A DNA stretch of 26,462 nucleotides from Kiritimatiellia bacterium (GTDB taxonomy: Bacteria > Verrucomicrobiota > Kiritimatiellia > RFP12 > UBA1067). The translations under genes and the position numbers were made by a program. The stretch's first letter is position 1. Every line of letters begins with the position of its first letter. This document shows, one piece after another, positions 10,170-18,079 of the stretch. The notes under the pieces were generated by a model. It was not told the DNA's origin, searched no databases, and saw only the letters and a program-made list of their open reading frames with translations. The stretch is from positions 1 to 26,462 of the forward strand of contig JAFRBA010000073.1 of NCBI GenBank assembly GCA_017405115.1, written 5' to 3'.

Positions 10170-12146
10170 TCATGGACGGGGCTTTACGACATTGAGCATG
10201 TCCTGTGTATCGGCGTCGAGCTTGACGGAATCGTTCGCCGTTTTTCCCCCACCGGCGAGGAACATGGCGTCGAACCAGCCAGGCTCCACGGACCACCTGG
10301 GGGCGAAGTCTTCCGACCCAGCATAGCGCCAAAGCGTCTTTTTCAGAAGCCTCGCGGCCGGGCAGTCCGAGTCGATGGTGAGTCCGCAAACGAGCAGACG
10401 GCCTTCTCCGACCTTGACCTCGAAAAGCGGGGAGATGAAGTAGGAGTGGTGGAGGTCGGGGACGACAGTCACGATCGGGCGAAAATCGCGCGGCATCCCC
10501 TCCAGCCTGTGCGCCGTGGCCTTGCGGTCGCCGTCCTCGAACAGCCTGCGCCAGAATTCGTCCTGCCACCGGTCGCACCCGGTCGGCGCGAGCGCGGGAT
10601 GCGAAGAGTCCACCACAGCGCCAAACCCGATGTGCTTGTGCACCGCCGGAAAAAGTCCCGTGGACCAGTAGATTGGCTTGAAGGCCGTCAAGCCGCCTTT
10701 CCCGCTGCCGCCCGTATAGACGACGCGGCCCCCTTCCGCCAACGCCTTCTTCGCGGCGGCTGGATCCGCCGTTACAAGCACATTCCCCGGCGCAGCCGGG
10801 ATTTCCGCGACGGTCGGCAGCACGTATATCCGCCAGGCGTTCTCGCCGAACCGCAGTTCGAGGCGACGCGGCGAACCGAACTGCGCGAGAGGGATCTCCA
10901 CCCCGCCGACGTCCGCGAGCGCCCCGGACGGGATGGGCTTCTCCGCCACGGCCCAGCCGGAACGATCTCCCAGGGACCATCTCCAGCGCGTTCCGGCAGG
11001 GATATCCTCCGAAAGCATGTTCCTGACAAGGAGCCGGGCCTTGAACAGCTCGAACGCCGCCTCGGGCGGAGTCCAGGTGTGCATCTGGATGGCGTTCATG
11101 CCGTTGCTGCGCTGGATGGCGAAGAAACGGTCCCACTCGCGCCGGGACATGTCGGGATAGCCCGTGAGCGGGAAATGGCAGTTGTCTATGTCGGCGCGGA
11201 CGAACAGCGGCCTGCCGTTCAGCATGAGCCTATTGCCTTCGCGGCCTATCGTCCTGAAGCCGAATCGAACCGTCTTCCCCGGACTGCCTTCCGCGCCGCG
11301 GAACGTGACGTCGTAGAGGCGAGGGTTGAATTCGTCCCACGGCTGGGTCTCTTCCGAAAGAGACGCCGTCACCATGACGCGGCCTTCGGCATACGGAGAC
11401 CGTTCGGTCACGAACCCTGAGAACTTCAGGGAATCGGAGACGACGGTCTCGGCATTCGCCGAAAATCCCTCCGGCAGTTCGAAACGGACCTTCCTGCCGG
11501 CTGGGAAGCTGGCGAACACGCGAACCGAATCGAGCGGATTGGCCTCGCGAATCTCAAGCCGTCCGATCGCGCCGTGCCACACGCTCTGCATCCACTCGCT
11601 GTAGCCGTGCGCCTTCATGGCGACGCCGTAGTGCTTTGAGTTGTCTATCTCGATTTCAATGCGGTGCACACCGGGGGCGAGGGCCCCTGCGTGGACACGG
11701 TGGACGTGTGGTGCGCCAAGCGAGTCGCAGAGCCCGTAGTCCCTGCCGTCAATCTTCAGCCTGCTTGACCACATCACGCGCTCGAGGAACACTTCGAGCG
11801 GCTTTGCGGCATGCTCCTTGGCAAGCGAAAATGTGCGAGAATACACGGCCTTGCCCCTGTACTTGTACTTGAGCGCAAGGCCGGTCTTCTCGGTCCGTTC
11901 CGTGCATGCGGCGAAGTGCTCAGGCGTCTGCAATGTCCCGAGACCGGCGTCCGCCAGAGTCCCCGGCAGATGCACCCTGCCCGCGAAGTTCGTGCCTCGC
12001 ACGTCCCACTCGCCTGAAAGGTCGAGACGGAACGGCGTCGCGCCGGCCGCAAGCGCCATTGCAGCGGAGAGCGTAACTACGACAAATTCGCCGGCAAGCT
12101 TCACCCAGTTCATTGCCACGTACGGTATCTTGCGCTTCGCGTCCAT
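10170..12146 (-). CDS. Secreted GH2-type protein lacking the catalytic barrel
   Basis: A 658-residue exported protein. Residues 1-35 form a signal peptide with an extended basic N-region; an inner Met12 is the alternative start. Next come a sugar-binding jelly-roll domain (about 37-200, LSGEWDV, VYSRTF, SVWHGAIGRLEI), an immunoglobulin-like domain (about 205-300) and the entry of the GH2 barrel (FGFRTIGREG, LNGRPLFVRADIDN, about 296-360). The barrel stops after TPPEAAFE (about 365) and continues directly into a C-terminal domain (LFKARLLVRN). The region that holds the acid/base NE and the nucleophile glutamate in GH2 beta-galactosidases and beta-glucuronidases is absent. The reading frame is intact, so it is either an in-frame deletion product or a non-catalytic glycan-binding relative. 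The start follows TATAAT by 7 nt. Confidence 0.8.
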   Translation of the reverse strand: MDAKRKIPYVAMNWVKLAGEFVVVTLSAAMALAAGATPFRLDLSGEWDVRGTNFAGRVHLPGTLADAGLGTLQTPEHFAACTERTEKTGLALKYKYRGKAVYSRTFSLAKEHAAKPLEVFLERVMWSSRLKIDGRDYGLCDSLGAPHVHRVHAGALAPGVHRIEIEIDNSKHYGVAMKAHGYSEWMQSVWHGAIGRLEIREANPLDSVRVFASFPAGRKVRFELPEGFSANAETVVSDSLKFSGFVTERSPYAEGRVMVTASLSEETQPWDEFNPRLYDVTFRGAEGSPGKTVRFGFRTIGREGNRLMLNGRPLFVRADIDNCHFPLTGYPDMSRREWDRFFAIQRSNGMNAIQMHTWTPPEAAFELFKARLLVRNMLSEDIPAGTRWRWSLGDRSGWAVAEKPIPSGALADVGGVEIPLAQFGSPRRLELRFGENAWRIYVLPTVAEIPAAPGNVLVTADPAAAKKALAEGGRVVYTGGSGKGGLTAFKPIYWSTGLFPAVHKHIGFGAVVDSSHPALAPTGCDRWQDEFWRRLFEDGDRKATAHRLEGMPRDFRPIVTVVPDLHHSYFISPLFEVKVGEGRLLVCGLTIDSDCPAARLLKKTLWRYAGSEDFAPRWSVEPGWFDAMFLAGGGKTANDSVKLDADTQDMLNVVKPRP

Positions 12147-12153
12147 GTCGCGT

Positions 12154-12161
12154 ATTATACC
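12154..12161 (-). promoter_or_regulatory. Extended -10 promoter of the GH2-like gene
   Basis: TGTGGTATAAT on the minus strand, 7 nt (ACGCGAC) before the ATG at 12146. No -35 match is evident at the usual distance. A leaderless transcript is predicted. Confidence 0.7.
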
Positions 12162-12300
12162 ACAATCGCCTCACCTGGCGCGGCGCACCTGACATCTCAC
12201 GCCACATCATGCACGGCAATAGAGGAATCGCAAGCGAGCAGCATTTCTGACAATAGAATATTGCCGCACAGGTCAATAGCGTTAGCACACAGGAAACCAA

Positions 12301-13604
12301 TCAGTCTAGAATATTCCGATTGAGCATGAAGTCCATCAAACTGACGAAAGAAACGCCGGATTCGTCCGTGTAGAACGGCTGAACGCCATCCACAACGACA
12401 ATTTTCCGGAAGGAATCCCCGATTTTGCGAAGTCCTCGCGTTTCCTGCTCAATCTTGCCCGCACCCTCAAGCCGGTAGGCCGACTGGATATACGTCTTGC
12501 CACACCCGTGTTTACGACAAAATCGATCTCAAGTTGCCTTTTCTCGCGTTTCCCGCCAACTCTAGACTCAACCTCGATCATGCCGACATCAACACTTTTC
12601 CCTCGCGCAACCAGTTCGTTGTATATTGCGCATTCCATCAGATGGTCAGGCTCTACCTGGCGGAAATTGAGACGTGCATTACGAAGTCCCACATCCGCAG
12701 GATAGTACTTTGAAGGGAAATCAAGATAGCTTCTCCCCTTGATGTCATACCGCTCGGCCTTTCTGAACAGATAGGCATCCGTCAGCATGTGTATGTACCG
12801 ATCGACAGTCCGTGAATCTGGCTTCTTGCCAAGTATCGTTCCGATATGGTTGGCAAGCTTCGTGGGATTCGTAAGGCTGCCGGAAGCGCTCATCAGCACA
12901 TCGTTGACATTGGCAAGAAACCTGTCATCGGGCAATTCGCATCTCTCGACCACATCCCTGAAATAGATCGTCTTGAAAAGTCCATCCAGATATGCCTTTT
13001 TCGCTTCATCCGTCCGCATGGAGAAAAGCTCTGGCATGCCGCCGTATAAAAGATACTGCGTCCAGACATCGGTCTTGTCGCCGCCAGCGGCGGCATAGTA
13101 CTCCGAGAACGTGAGCGGATTTATCTGTATGGGCTCTCCACGTCCACGGAATTGCGTTGCGACATCTGTCACGAGAAGCCGCGAATTAGAGCCTGTCACG
13201 TACAGGTCGATGTTCTTGCGTTCGCGGAACTCGTTCAGGATGTCGTAGAACTGTTGCTCGCGCTCGGCTTTCTCCTCGGCTGTTTCCCGTCCAGTCCCTT
13301 TCGGCCTTCTGCATTCCTGCACCTCGTCTATGAACACATAGACTCGTCCCCGCTTCTTGGCCGTGTGCTTTAACAGAAAATCATACAGGGCATCGGGGTC
13401 GCGCAATTTCGCGTCCTTCTTTTTGTCAAGTGCGATTTCAACGATGTTTTCGCGGCGCACGCCATCCTTCAGCAGGTGCTCTTTAAAGAGGTTGAAGAGA
13501 AGATAGCTCTTCCCGCAGCGGCGAATGCCCGTCAAGATCTTGACGAACCCATCGCCCTTGGCTTCGATCAGCCTGTCGAGATAGAAGTCTCGCTTTATTT
13601 TCAT
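12301..13604 (-). pseudogene. AAA ATPase with DUF4143 C-terminal region, frameshifted
   Basis: The N-terminal AAA+ domain has Walker A GIRRCGKS (26-33), Walker B VYVFIDEVQE (about 88-97), and a VTGSNSRLL sensor-like motif. The C-terminal half resembles DUF4143, ending in the nuclease-like EIDFVV. After EIDFVVNTG the annotated frame turns into an arginine- and serine-rich tail that stops at 12336. The -1 frame instead reads CGKTYIQSAYRLEGAGKIEQ, then DSFRKIVVVDG and a normal end at TGA 12303-12301, as expected for this family. One base therefore appears to be missing near 12500-12510, in a run of Gs. The repaired protein would be 434 residues. The cause is mutation or a sequencing error. The start follows TATAAT by 7 nt. 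Role unknown; such ATPases are common in gut and anaerobe genomes. Confidence 0.88.
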
Positions 13605-13611
13605 GGCGCGT

Positions 13612-13619
13612 ATTATACC
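13612..13619 (-). promoter_or_regulatory. Extended -10 promoter of the AAA ATPase gene
   Basis: ATGGTATAAT on the minus strand, 7 nt (ACGCGCC) before the ATG at 13604. An 18-bp-arm palindrome (13645-13690) lies immediately upstream of where a -35 element would be. Confidence 0.7.
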
Positions 13620-13644
13620 ATGAACGCCGCTTCCGAATCAAGTA

Positions 13645-13690
13645 GTCGATTCCATTTTTAGGCGGATATCCACCTAAAAATGGAATCGAC
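13645..13690. repeat. 46-bp near-perfect palindrome upstream of the ATPase promoter
   Basis: The 18-bp arms match perfectly: GTCGATTCCATTTTTAGG at 13645-13662 and its reverse complement at 13673-13690. The 10-nt centre contains the palindrome GGATATCC, with one C/A mismatch separating it from the arms. No T-run follows on either strand, so it is not a typical terminator. It may be a miniature palindromic element or an operator. The same 18-bp-arm design recurs at 26331-26381 with a different sequence. Confidence 0.85.
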
Positions 13691-13730
13691 GAAGCCCTAG
13701 CAGTCAATCTGCATGTGGCAAAGATGTTTA

Positions 13731-13760
13731 TTGCCGCCGGATCAGATTTTCCTGCGGCAA
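13731..13760. repeat. Hairpin-forming inverted repeat
   Basis: TTGCCGC at 13731-13737 and GCGGCAA at 13754-13760, with a 16-nt loop. It lies downstream of the minus-strand fragment ending at 13811. On the minus strand it is followed by TAAACATCTTTG, a weak T content, so a terminator role is uncertain. Confidence 0.4.
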
Positions 13761-13793
13761 ACGGCTTTCCACAGGGCAGCGGAAGATGCCGCA
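13761..13793 (-). repeat. Dispersed 33-bp element, copy 2
   Basis: Matches 10108-10140 at 30 of 33 positions. On the minus strand it begins 17 nt after the stop at 13811 and holds the hairpin GCGG-CATCTT-CCGC. It has the same orientation and the same position just after a stop codon as copy 1. Confidence 0.6.
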
Positions 13794-13810
13794 CGCGCGC
13801 ACCATAAAGC

Positions 13811-14134
13811 CTACCAGTGCTTGTCGGGCGTGAGGAAGAAATAGCCCTGGACGCCGGCGATGTCGAGCTTGAAGTCCTCGAAGGCGCCGCGCGCGGGCCG
13901 AGATATGTCGAACTTCCATAGTCCCGCGGCAGGCAGGCCGTCGGAGACGTACGCCTTCCAGCCCTCCACTTCCGAATCCTGCCAGACCACGTTCCCGGAC
14001 GGGTCGGAGAGCCTGACGCCAATCAGCTCGCCGCCGCCTGATCCCGACGCATAGAGCGCGAAGCGACCGTTGCCCGGCGGCACCGACTTCCCATTCCGCT
14101 TTTGCTTACTACAGCTGTCCGCTTTTGCTTTCAC
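13811..14134 (-). pseudogene. C-terminal domain fragment of a secreted carbohydrate-active protein
   Basis: 107 codons open from GTG 14134. From GNGRFALYASGSGGGELIGV onward, through VRLSDPSGNVVW and GLWKFDISRP to FFLTPDKHW, it reads like a well-preserved beta-sandwich C-terminal domain. The first 20 codons are lysine-rich and come from a 23-bp tandem duplication (TCCGCTTTTGCTT at 14095-14107 and 14118-14130). The frame is the same as the preceding 1286-residue gene: after its TGA (14155-14153) six codons lead to this GTG. It is therefore either the detached C-terminal domain of that protein, cut off by a nonsense codon, or the remnant of another gene. No ribosome site or -10 box precedes it. 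I do not recognise the family. Confidence 0.6.
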
Positions 14135-14152
14135 CGCGACACGGGTGGGTGC

Positions 14153-17100
14153 TCACCTTGCGGGCAATTCGCGCACCCTCCCCGTGGCGACGTCGACGTA
14201 ACGGAGCCGCCAGTCGCCCGCCGCGTCGTTGAGCGCAGGGGCATATCTCGGCAGCGATCCGTCGTATGCGAAGACCATCTCGCGGTGCGCCACCGGCATG
14301 CCGCCCGGCGCAAGCACCTCGCGGCGGTACACGGTCCCCTTCCTGAAGAACTCAGGCTCCCCGTCGAACGCAGCGTAGACCTTGAACGGCACGTTCAGCG
14401 AGGCGATCTCGACCTTGTCAGTCTCGCCGATAAGCCCCTTGCCTACCTCGTACACGCGGCACTTGCGCCCGAAGCGCACCGTCACATGAGACCCGAGCGC
14501 CTTTGAAGTCGTCTTGAAGCCGACGATGCGGCACCCGTCCTTCTCCCGCACGCGGAAGACGCTGCCGGCCACCGGAAGCCCCTCCACCGACTCGGGATTC
14601 GCAGCGATTCCGCAGGAAGTCAGGAACGCCTGCAGTGCGCCGTCGTCCGCCACGTCCGGCATCCGCCCGACGATCCCCGCCAGCGGAGACTTCTCGCGCG
14701 ACACGAAGAACTCGTCCATCACCCCCGTCTCCACGTCGGAGACGACGATGCCGCCCCTCGCGGCAAACGTCTTCAGGGCGGCGACTTCGGCGTCGGAGAG
14801 GACCGTCGCCCCCGAAAGGAACAGGACTTTCACTTCGCCCAGCTTCTCAAGCGTGTGCGGCGTCACCATCCTGACGGCGTAGCCCTTTCGGTAGCAGAAG
14901 CGGATGAGCGGCCCGAGCGTCGCCTCCGGCGTGCGGAAGGAGTCCACGAGCTTCGCCGCCGACGCACTCGCGTGGGAGTGGTAGAGCGCAAAGCCGTCGT
15001 TTCTGAACGGCGTTCGTATGAGCAGCTGCGCGACGCCGCGCTTAAGCGCCCTGAGGTGCGGGACCATCCTCTGCACGTACGGCGCCGGGGCGAGGTCGCC
15101 GCCGAACGCCGAAAGCGTCCCGCCGGGCACGCACTGGAAGAACTGGTCGGCGTTCACCGTGCCCGTCAGCAGGTACTCCCACATCTGCACGGGGAAGCCG
15201 TCTCGCAGGCTCGAGATGTAGCCGCCCCACCAGACGCCGCGCAGATGGTTCGGCGCCACGTTGCGGAGAAGCTCGTCGCCGACGAGGCTGCGGTACGGCC
15301 CCCAGAACTCGAGGTTCTTCACGGTCAGCTCCAGATCGCCGGGAACCGACCCCTCCGCGCCGACGCGCGCCTTGGGATCGTGCTTCTTGATGACGGAAGA
15401 CACGTACTCCATTGTGTCGCGGTACATCTTCTCCATGTACTGCACATGGTCCCACCACGCCGGGCGGTCGTCGGCGTCTATCGCCTCCTGGATCGTGAGG
15501 TGCGGGGCCTCCTCGAACGACGCGCATTTCGTGCCATGCACGGCGTTGAACTTCTCGACCGTGCCGTACTTCCAGGCGAGGAACTCCGCGAACGGCTTCC
15601 TGTCCTGCTCGCCGTGCCCGGCGTCCAGCGAGAAGTAGCACTCGTCGCCGAGGTTCCATGCGGCCACGCCGTACGGGATGGTCTGCTTCACGATTTCCCC
15701 GAAGCCGCGGTCGACGATCGACCTGACGCGCGGGTCGTAGGGGTTCATCTCCTCGCCGAGCGCCTTCACCTCGTCGCGCAGCTCCTTCTTGTCGAACGGC
15801 ACCATGAACCCGGCCCGCGATATGATCTCCCAGCGGACGGCTCCGGAGCCCTTCGCCTTGTCGATGTTTATGCGGCAGCGGTACGGAACTATCCACGAGT
15901 TGTGCGCCGCGCTCGTGCGGAAGCCGCCTCCGAGATGGTTGTCGTAGCCGAGCATGTCGACGAGCTGCGGGGCGAACAGCTCGGTGAAGTCGCCGTCCCA
16001 CCGCGTATTCGTGCCGCTCGTACCGTCCCATGAGATCATGGTGTAGTCCTGGAACCGGTGGTTGGGGAAGAAGAACATGCGCCTGGCGCGCGCGAGCTCG
16101 CGTCCGTTGTCCGCCGCGACGACGCGCGCCGACACGACGCCTGCGAGCGTCGGGAACTCGCCGCCGTCCGTCTCAAGCGCCATGGTGTCCGCGCCGGCCT
16201 TCAGCGGCACTCTCCAGCGCTTCACGACGTCACCGTGCGGCGAGGTCGCGAGCTCCGCCTCGAGCACCGCGTCCGCGGAAAGCGGTCTCTCCAGCTTCGC
16301 CTCGACCTTGAGCGCGCCACCCTCAGGCACTGACTCGTCTCCGGCCAGCGACAGGCCGCCCGCGTCCGACGCGGCGGCTACGATGGACTCGCCCTCGGCG
16401 GCGAGCGCGGCATCCGCGGGAAGCCCGCGCGCCCGGCGGAGAAGGTTCCAGCAGTAGGCGGCGCGGCGCTCGTACTTCGCCTTCCACGTCAGCGACCACG
16501 GCGGAACCGCCCCGGCGTCGCCAGCGAGGATCACGACGCCCTTGCCAAGCCGGCAGACCGACTCGCCCTTCTCGGCGGGCTTCGCCTTCCTGAGCTTCGC
16601 GAAGTCGCCGCGCGCCATGTACGGACGCGCCAGCACGACATAGCCCATGCCCTCGTCGCGCACGCGGCGGAGCAGCTCCGCCTTGTAGCGCACCGGCAGC
16701 CTGTCGTACATGAACCCGTCGAACACGACGACCTCGGGATTCATCGCGAGAAGCGACTCGAACTGGCGCTCCTTGTCGATGAAGCCGCCGAGCGATATCG
16801 GGTCCTGGTAGATGCCCGCCGCCCCGAAGTTGCCGGGGAAGTACAGCGCGTCGATCGGGAAGCGCGCGGCAAGCTCGACCGCGTCGCGCAACGTCGCGTC
16901 GAAGCCCGTCATGAACAGGACGCGAGGGCGGAACGAGCCGTCGGTGCGCCACGCATGGTGCGCCGTCATGTACTTCATCGGGTCCGGGTTGTGGCGGTAG
17001 AACCCGTTGTAGCCGTCGTACTCCTTCGGCGGCGTGAAGTCGTAAGTCCCCGCGAGCGGCAGGGGCAGCGGCTCGACCGCGCCGCTTCCGCCGGAGAGCA

Positions 17101-18013
17101 TCTCGGCCAGCGCGGCCTTCGCCTTCTCGTCGCGCAGGCGCTTCTCCTCGGCGTCGCGGCGCGAAAGCTCCTCGAGTGTGCATTCGATGGACTTCAGGCC
17201 CAAGGCGTCGCAGAGATATGTCTTCCCGGCGATCTCCATCCCCCACACCGGCTTCGCCCTCGCCTTCACTATGTCGAGGACCTTCTGCGGCTCGACAGGT
17301 GCGCCGTCCGAGAAGTAGAGGTAGCCGAAGTTCTGCGGAGCGGCGCCGGCGGCGCCAGGCGACGACGAACCGAACTCAGGTTGGCCCGACGCGAAGCGGA
17401 ACCGGAGGTGGGCGAACGTCCACACGGTGCCGGCATCGGGCTTGGCGAGGCCGTGGAAGTCCTCCCACGGAATGAACAGCTCGAACTCCCATCTGTCGTC
17501 GAACATCTTCGCCGCGACCTGGCGACCGGGCGAGAGCCATCCGGAGTGGTAGTTCGCCGCGTCCATGCGCCATGCCGTGTCGCACTTGCCGGCCGAGTTG
17601 ACGACGTACTTGTAGTACGCCTCTCCGTTCGCCTTCGCATCGAAGTATATCTCGGCGGAGTCGTCGGTCCACGTCTGCGGGTCGTTGTGCTTGACGACGT
17701 TGCGCTTCAGCGTCTTCATGGACGGGTCGAGGTTGACGACGCCGACGTATATGCCCTTCTCGTCGTAGATGACCGTGCATGACGTCGGGTAGGCGTACTT
17801 CTTCGGGTTCACCTTGTTGAACTCGTAGTACGTCGTGTTCGCCGCGCCTTCCTTCCAGCAGGCGTCGTCGAGCGATCCGTCAATCACCGGAGCCGACTTC
17901 GTCGGCATCGCGGTCATGAAAGATATCTCGCGAAGCGCGAACGCCTCTCCCGACAACAAAACGACGACCGCCGCGGCGACGGTCCCTGCGACAAGGTTTC
18001 TGCGGTGTTTCAT
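14153..18013 (-). CDS. Large secreted glycoside hydrolase: CBM9-like domain plus GH42-like barrel
   Basis: A 1286-residue exported protein with a signal peptide (about 1-27, ending SGEAFA). Next is a CBM9/DOMON-like beta-sandwich (about 30-240; APVIDGSLDDACW, TDDSAEIYFD, WEFELFIPWEDF), then a long middle region. The clan GH-A-like barrel follows, with a probable acid/base in WNLGDE (E791) and a candidate nucleophile in MWEYLLTG (E946). Next are a GATase-like domain (about 985-1110) and C-terminal beta-sheet segments. The barrel plus GATase-like order is that of GH42-type beta-galactosidases. The exact substrate is not predictable. The start at ATG 18013 is chosen because TATAAT lies 9 nt before it; an upstream in-frame start would put the promoter inside the gene. 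An in-frame domain fragment follows its TGA. Confidence 0.8.
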   Translation of the reverse strand: MKHRRNLVAGTVAAAVVVLLSGEAFALREISFMTAMPTKSAPVIDGSLDDACWKEGAANTTYYEFNKVNPKKYAYPTSCTVIYDEKGIYVGVVNLDPSMKTLKRNVVKHNDPQTWTDDSAEIYFDAKANGEAYYKYVVNSAGKCDTAWRMDAANYHSGWLSPGRQVAAKMFDDRWEFELFIPWEDFHGLAKPDAGTVWTFAHLRFRFASGQPEFGSSSPGAAGAAPQNFGYLYFSDGAPVEPQKVLDIVKARAKPVWGMEIAGKTYLCDALGLKSIECTLEELSRRDAEEKRLRDEKAKAALAEMLSGGSGAVEPLPLPLAGTYDFTPPKEYDGYNGFYRHNPDPMKYMTAHHAWRTDGSFRPRVLFMTGFDATLRDAVELAARFPIDALYFPGNFGAAGIYQDPISLGGFIDKERQFESLLAMNPEVVVFDGFMYDRLPVRYKAELLRRVRDEGMGYVVLARPYMARGDFAKLRKAKPAEKGESVCRLGKGVVILAGDAGAVPPWSLTWKAKYERRAAYCWNLLRRARGLPADAALAAEGESIVAAASDAGGLSLAGDESVPEGGALKVEAKLERPLSADAVLEAELATSPHGDVVKRWRVPLKAGADTMALETDGGEFPTLAGVVSARVVAADNGRELARARRMFFFPNHRFQDYTMISWDGTSGTNTRWDGDFTELFAPQLVDMLGYDNHLGGGFRTSAAHNSWIVPYRCRINIDKAKGSGAVRWEIISRAGFMVPFDKKELRDEVKALGEEMNPYDPRVRSIVDRGFGEIVKQTIPYGVAAWNLGDECYFSLDAGHGEQDRKPFAEFLAWKYGTVEKFNAVHGTKCASFEEAPHLTIQEAIDADDRPAWWDHVQYMEKMYRDTMEYVSSVIKKHDPKARVGAEGSVPGDLELTVKNLEFWGPYRSLVGDELLRNVAPNHLRGVWWGGYISSLRDGFPVQMWEYLLTGTVNADQFFQCVPGGTLSAFGGDLAPAPYVQRMVPHLRALKRGVAQLLIRTPFRNDGFALYHSHASASAAKLVDSFRTPEATLGPLIRFCYRKGYAVRMVTPHTLEKLGEVKVLFLSGATVLSDAEVAALKTFAARGGIVVSDVETGVMDEFFVSREKSPLAGIVGRMPDVADDGALQAFLTSCGIAANPESVEGLPVAGSVFRVREKDGCRIVGFKTTSKALGSHVTVRFGRKCRVYEVGKGLIGETDKVEIASLNVPFKVYAAFDGEPEFFRKGTVYRREVLAPGGMPVAHREMVFAYDGSLPRYAPALNDAAGDWRLRYVDVATGRVRELPAR

Positions 18014-18022
18014 GGCATTGGC

Positions 18023-18030
18023 ATTATACC
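18023..18030 (-). promoter_or_regulatory. Extended -10 promoter of the 1286-residue glycosidase gene
   Basis: TTTGGTATAAT on the minus strand, 9 nt (GCCAATGCC) before ATG 18013. The transcript would be leaderless or have a leader of a few bases. Confidence 0.7.
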
Positions 18031-18079
18031 AAAAACGCCCGCCCCGCGTAACCGGCAAGAGCAGGAAATGCGCCTCCTG

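Noticed and set aside
10086..11420. Long antisense frames opposite the glycosidase genes (for example 10086-11420, 14855-16033, 21667-23511)
   Set aside because: GC-rich coding DNA leaves the opposite strand open. These translations are Arg-, Glu- and His-rich with no domains, while the minus strand carries clear families.
13645..13690. Intrinsic terminator for the fragment ending at 13811
   Set aside because: The stem is long and AT-containing, no T-run follows on either strand, and it is about 120 bp from the stop codon.
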